A DNA stretch of 38,573 nt from positions 1 through 38,573 of the forward strand of contig JANZZG010000060.1 in NCBI GenBank assembly GCA_026419515.1, in the 5' to 3' direction. Each line of letters opens with the position of its first letter. Position 1 is the first letter of the stretch. Below the pieces are notes generated by a model. It was not told where the DNA came from. It ran no database searches and worked only from the letters and a program-made list of their open reading frames with translations. This stretch comes from Methylophilaceae bacterium (lineage in GTDB: Bacteria; Pseudomonadota; Gammaproteobacteria; Burkholderiales; Methylophilaceae). This document shows positions 35,677 to 38,573 of the stretch, one piece after another. Both the position numbers and the translations under genes were made by a program.

Positions 35677-36821
35677 AACGTTGGCTGCTCACCATTACCG
35701 TGCTCGCCACGGTGGGTGCCGCTTTCTGGTGGACTTCACGCCCCCAGCCGATCCCCGTGGTGCTGGCGGAAGTCGGGCGCGGCAAGGTAGAGGCCAGTGT
35801 GTCCAACACGCGCGCCGGCACCGTGGAGGCCTGCCTGCGCACCAGGCTCTCGCCCATCACGGGCGGCCGCATCGTCTATCTGGGCGTCAAGAAGGGCGAC
35901 CGCGTCAAGAAGGGGCAGGTGCTGATGCGGTTGTGGAACGAGGATCAGCAGGCTCAAGCCAGTGTGGCGAAAAAACAGTTGGAAGCCGCCGAAAAACGCG
36001 TCGGAGAAATCTGCGTGCTAGCGGCCAACGCCCAGCGTGAAGCCGAACGCCTGGCGCGGCTGCGGGCCAGGGGCTTCGTTTCGGAAGGGGCCGAGGATAA
36101 GGTAAAATCCGAAGCCGAATCGCGCAAGGCGGCCTGCGCCACTGCGCGTGCCGAAGTCGGCCAGGCCTTGGCCCAGGTGCGGCTATCCAACGTGGAACAG
36201 CACCGCACCGTGCTGATCGCGCCGTTCGATGGCACAGTGGCCGACATCGTGGGGGAACTGGGCGAGTACGCCACCCCTTCTCCGCCCGGCGTGGCGACCC
36301 CGCCGGCCATCGACCTGATCGATGACTCCTGTCTCTATATCTCGGCGCCGATGGACGAAGTGGATGCCCCCAAAATACGGGTGGGGCAGCCTGCCCGCGT
36401 CACCCTGGATGCCCTGCCTGGCCAGGTGCTGCCGGCGCATGTCAGACGCGTCGCCCCCTATGTGGTGGCGGTGGAAAAACAGGCGCGCACGGTGGACGTG
36501 GAAGCCAGCCTCGACCAGCCTCCGCCGCCCGGCCGGCTGCTGGTCGGCTTCAGCGCCGATCTCGAAATCATCCTGGACAGCCGCGACGACGTGCTGCGGG
36601 TGCCGACCTCCGCCCTGCTGGAAGGCGGCCGCGTGCTGCTCTACCGGCCGGAAAACGGCAGGCTGGAAGAAAGAATGGTGAAGACGGGTATTGCCAACTG
36701 GGAATACACCGAAATCCTGGAAGGCCTCGCACCAGGCGACCGCATCGTGCTGTCGCTGGAACGCGAGGGCGTGAAGGCCGGCGCGCTGGTCAAGCCGGAA
36801 CAAAAGCCGGCCGCGAAATAG
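35673..36821 (+). CDS. HlyD/MacA-family periplasmic adaptor subunit
   Basis: Membrane-fusion protein linking an inner-membrane ABC transporter to an outer-membrane channel or acting with it. The 382-residue protein has an N-terminal anchor (about 1-22, ending WWTSRP), a barrel-sandwich half (RLSPITGGRIVYLGVKKGDRVKKGQVLMRL), a coiled-coil hairpin (about 90-170), the return half (IAPFDGTVADIVGELGEY) and beta-barrel/MP domains with DRIVLSLEREGVKAG. It is followed by the ATPase with a 1-base overlap (TAGTG). Confidence 0.92.
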   Translation: MKRWLLTITVLATVGAAFWWTSRPQPIPVVLAEVGRGKVEASVSNTRAGTVEACLRTRLSPITGGRIVYLGVKKGDRVKKGQVLMRLWNEDQQAQASVAKKQLEAAEKRVGEICVLAANAQREAERLARLRARGFVSEGAEDKVKSEAESRKAACATARAEVGQALAQVRLSNVEQHRTVLIAPFDGTVADIVGELGEYATPSPPGVATPPAIDLIDDSCLYISAPMDEVDAPKIRVGQPARVTLDALPGQVLPAHVRRVAPYVVAVEKQARTVDVEASLDQPPPPGRLLVGFSADLEIILDSRDDVLRVPTSALLEGGRVLLYRPENGRLEERMVKTGIANWEYTEILEGLAPGDRIVLSLEREGVKAGALVKPEQKPAAK

Positions 36822-37510
36822 TGGCGCTGATCGAGCTTTCCGGCATTTCCCGCACCTTCCGGCTGGGCGACAGCGAGGTTCATGCCTTGCGCCACATCGA
36901 CCTCGACATTGCTCCCGGCGAATATGTCGCCGTGATGGGCCCCTCCGGCAGTGGCAAATCCACCCTGCTCAACCTGATGGGGCTGCTCGACCGCCCGGAT
37001 GCCGGCAGCTACCGGCTGGAAGGGCGCGACGTCACCACCCTCACCGCGGAAGAGCAGGCTGCCGTGCGCAGCCGGCGCATCGGATTCGTGTTCCAGAGCT
37101 TTCACCTGGTGCCGCGCCTGACCGCCGCCGACAACATCGAGCTGCCCATGCTGCTGGCCGGCATCCCGCCGGCGGAACGGAAAAAGCGCGTTGCCCAGGC
37201 GCTACGCGAATACGGCCTGACCGAGCGCGCCCACCACCGCCCCGACCAGCTTTCCGGCGGCCAGCGCCAGCGCGTTGCCATCGCCCGTGCCACGGTGATG
37301 CATCCGGCCGTGATCCTGGCAGACGAACCGACCGGCAATCTCGACCGTGCGACCGGCGAGGAAGTGGTCCACCTGCTGGAAGCGCTCAATGCCCAGGGCG
37401 TGACGCTGGTGGTGGTCACCCACGACCCCACGCTGGGCGCCCGCGCACGGCGCCAGATCGTGATGGAGGACGGCGCCATCGCCCGCGACAGCGCCGACGG
37501 AGCGGCATGA
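36821..37510 (+). CDS. MacB/LolD-type ABC transporter ATP-binding protein
   Basis: A 229-residue nucleotide-binding subunit of the MacB/LolD/FtsE class. Walker A GPSGSGKST is at 40-48, the Q loop lies in FVFQSFHLVPRLTAADNIELP, signature LSGGQRQR (about 143-150) and Walker B VILADEPTGNLD (about 164-175). Translation starts at GTG 36821, which shares its G with the adaptor stop. The permease start overlaps the stop (ATGA). The NBD and permease are split, unlike E. coli MacB. Confidence 0.95.
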   Translation: MALIELSGISRTFRLGDSEVHALRHIDLDIAPGEYVAVMGPSGSGKSTLLNLMGLLDRPDAGSYRLEGRDVTTLTAEEQAAVRSRRIGFVFQSFHLVPRLTAADNIELPMLLAGIPPAERKKRVAQALREYGLTERAHHRPDQLSGGQRQRVAIARATVMHPAVILADEPTGNLDRATGEEVVHLLEALNAQGVTLVVVTHDPTLGARARRQIVMEDGAIARDSADGAA

Positions 37511-38573
37511 ACTGGCGCGACACCTTCCACCTGGCGCGCGGGGCCGCCACCGGCACCCCGCTGCGTACCCTGCTGCTGATGCTGTCGATGAGCATCGGCG
37601 TGGCGGCCGTGGTCATCCTCACCGCGCTCGGCGACGGTGCGCGGCGTTATGTGGTCAACCAATTCTCCTCCATCGGCACCAATCTGGTCATCGTGCTGCC
37701 CGGCCGTTCCGAAACACGCGGCTTCAACCCGGCCAACCTGATCACCAGTACCCCCCGCGATCTGACCCTGGAAGATGCGGCTGCGCTGCTGCGCGTGCCC
37801 GGCGTGGTACGCCACGCCCCCATCCTGATCGGCACCGCCGAGGTCGACGCGCGGGGCAAACTGCGCGAAGCCATGCTGGTCGGCACCAACGGCGATTTCC
37901 TCAAGGTGCGCCATCTGAAACTGGGGTTGGGCCGCTTCCTCGCTGCCGACACGCTCGGACACGGTCCGGCCGAAGTGGTGCTGGGCGCAGGGATCGCGCG
38001 GGAACTGTTTGCCGGTGACAGCCCGCTCGGTCAAACCGTGCGCGTCGCCGGATGGCGGTTGCGCGTGGTGGGGGTGCTCGCCGAAGGCGGCCAGGGGATG
38101 GGCATGACCACCGACGAACTGCTCATCGTCCCGGCCGCCACCGCGCAGGCCATGCTCGACACCCACACCTTGTTCCGCATCCTGGTCGAAGCCGGCAGCC
38201 GGGAGCAGATCGGCGAGGTGAAAGCCGGCGTGCTGAAACAGATCACCCAGCGCCACGACGGCGAGGAAGACGTCACCGTCATCACCCAGGACGCCGTGCT
38301 GGAAACCTTCGACCGCATCCTGCGCGTACTCACCCTGGGCGTGGCCGGCATCGCCGCCATCAGCCTTTCGGTCGCCGGCATCCTGGTGATGAACGTGATG
38401 CTGGTGTCGGTCACCCAGCGCACCGCGGAAATCGGCCTGCTCAAGGCGCTCGGGGCCACCGCCGCCGCCATCCGCCGCCTGTTTCTGCTGGAAGCCGGCA
38501 TGCTGTCCCTGCTGGGGGCCTTGGCCGGCCTCGGGCTCGGCCATCTCGGCGCCGCCGTGCTGCGCCAGCTCTA
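37507..38573 (+). CDS. MacB/FtsX-family ABC transporter permease, 3'-truncated
   Basis: The frame is open to the window edge (about 355 residues visible; roughly 40-50 more are expected). It has a short cytoplasmic N-terminus, TM1 (about 20-42: RTLLLMLSMSIGVAAVVIL), a large periplasmic MacB_PCD domain (about 45-270), then TM2 (about 278-302) with NVMLVSVTQRTAEIGLLKALGAT, the EIGLLKALGA coupling motif of FtsX domains, and TM3 at the edge. With the two genes before it, it forms a tripartite-type exporter of unknown substrate (peptide, lipid or drug). Confidence 0.94.
   Translation, partial: MNWRDTFHLARGAATGTPLRTLLLMLSMSIGVAAVVILTALGDGARRYVVNQFSSIGTNLVIVLPGRSETRGFNPANLITSTPRDLTLEDAAALLRVPGVVRHAPILIGTAEVDARGKLREAMLVGTNGDFLKVRHLKLGLGRFLAADTLGHGPAEVVLGAGIARELFAGDSPLGQTVRVAGWRLRVVGVLAEGGQGMGMTTDELLIVPAATAQAMLDTHTLFRILVEAGSREQIGEVKAGVLKQITQRHDGEEDVTVITQDAVLETFDRILRVLTLGVAGIAAISLSVAGILVMNVMLVSVTQRTAEIGLLKALGATAAAIRRLFLLEAGMLSLLGALAGLGLGHLGAAVLRQL

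Noticed and set aside
37102-38544. A 480-codon minus-strand frame opposite the ABC ATPase and permease
   Set aside because: It is the antisense shadow of two clear ABC transporter genes; His/Gln/Gly-rich low-complexity composition is typical of such shadows.

Overview
This is a GC-rich, densely packed chromosomal window with short gaps and many 4-base ATGA overlaps. The order prephenate dehydrogenase - aroA - cmk - rpsA - ihfB - lapA - lapB - pyrF, together with a bacterial arginyl/leucyl-transferase-like Bpt beside Aat and a type III pantothenate kinase beside BirA, is typical of Betaproteobacteria. The complete pqqABCDE cluster and the protein sequences would suit an environmental member of the Nitrosomonadales or a relative, but that finer placement is inference. 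I see no phage, plasmid, CRISPR array or intact insertion sequence.

Layout. 1-2506 (+): rarA (cut by the left edge) and serS. 2542-5644 (-): rnr, rlmB and tRNA-Lys, with the rlmB reading frame running into the tRNA. 5681-9586 (+): tRNA-Leu, a terminator, then a copper-type P-ATPase coupled to the two N-degron transferases aat and bpt. 9598-17339 (+): the housekeeping run tyrA-aroA-cmk / rpsA-ihfB / lapA-lapB-pyrF-trxC, cut by strong hairpins after cmk and after ihfB. 17360-21102 (-): an apparent operon of a short leader, a 58-residue protein, moaD, moaE, a large Lon-type protease and a DUF2892 membrane protein. 21146-24161 (+): a coupled three-gene envelope operon (CHASE2 protein with a cyclase-like C-terminus, secreted SH3 protein, secreted M48 peptidase). 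24320-27597 (-): pqqE, pqqD, pqqC, pqqB, pqqA. 27783-29984 (+): a SulP-STAS-cyclic-nucleotide-binding fusion. 29991-32496 (-): birA, coaX, a SPOR-like protein and a 43-residue basic peptide. 32564-35063 (+): glnS and a HAD phosphatase. 35055-35537 (-): a YdjM-like membrane protein. 35620-38573 (+): a short upstream ORF, then a MacA/MacB-type ABC exporter cut by the right edge.

Most genes are ordinary core metabolism, translation and RNA decay. The unusual signals lie in the gaps and small ORFs. The moa-operon leader holds a 55-codon frame with two in-frame UGA codons followed by a hairpin at selenocysteine-insertion-like spacing; a frameshifted gene or untranslated leader is equally possible. 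Two ~150-bp repeats with shared terminal inverted repeats each sit exactly on a stop codon. Several genes (copA, lapA, the SulP gene, the moa leader and perhaps tyrA) have a -10-like box only 6 to 10 bases before ATG and no clear Shine-Dalgarno, suggesting leaderless mRNAs. The tRNA-Lys promoter lies inside the extended 3' end of rlmB. Two hairpins with T-runs stand directly before rpsA. None of these has been tested; all are read from sequence alone.
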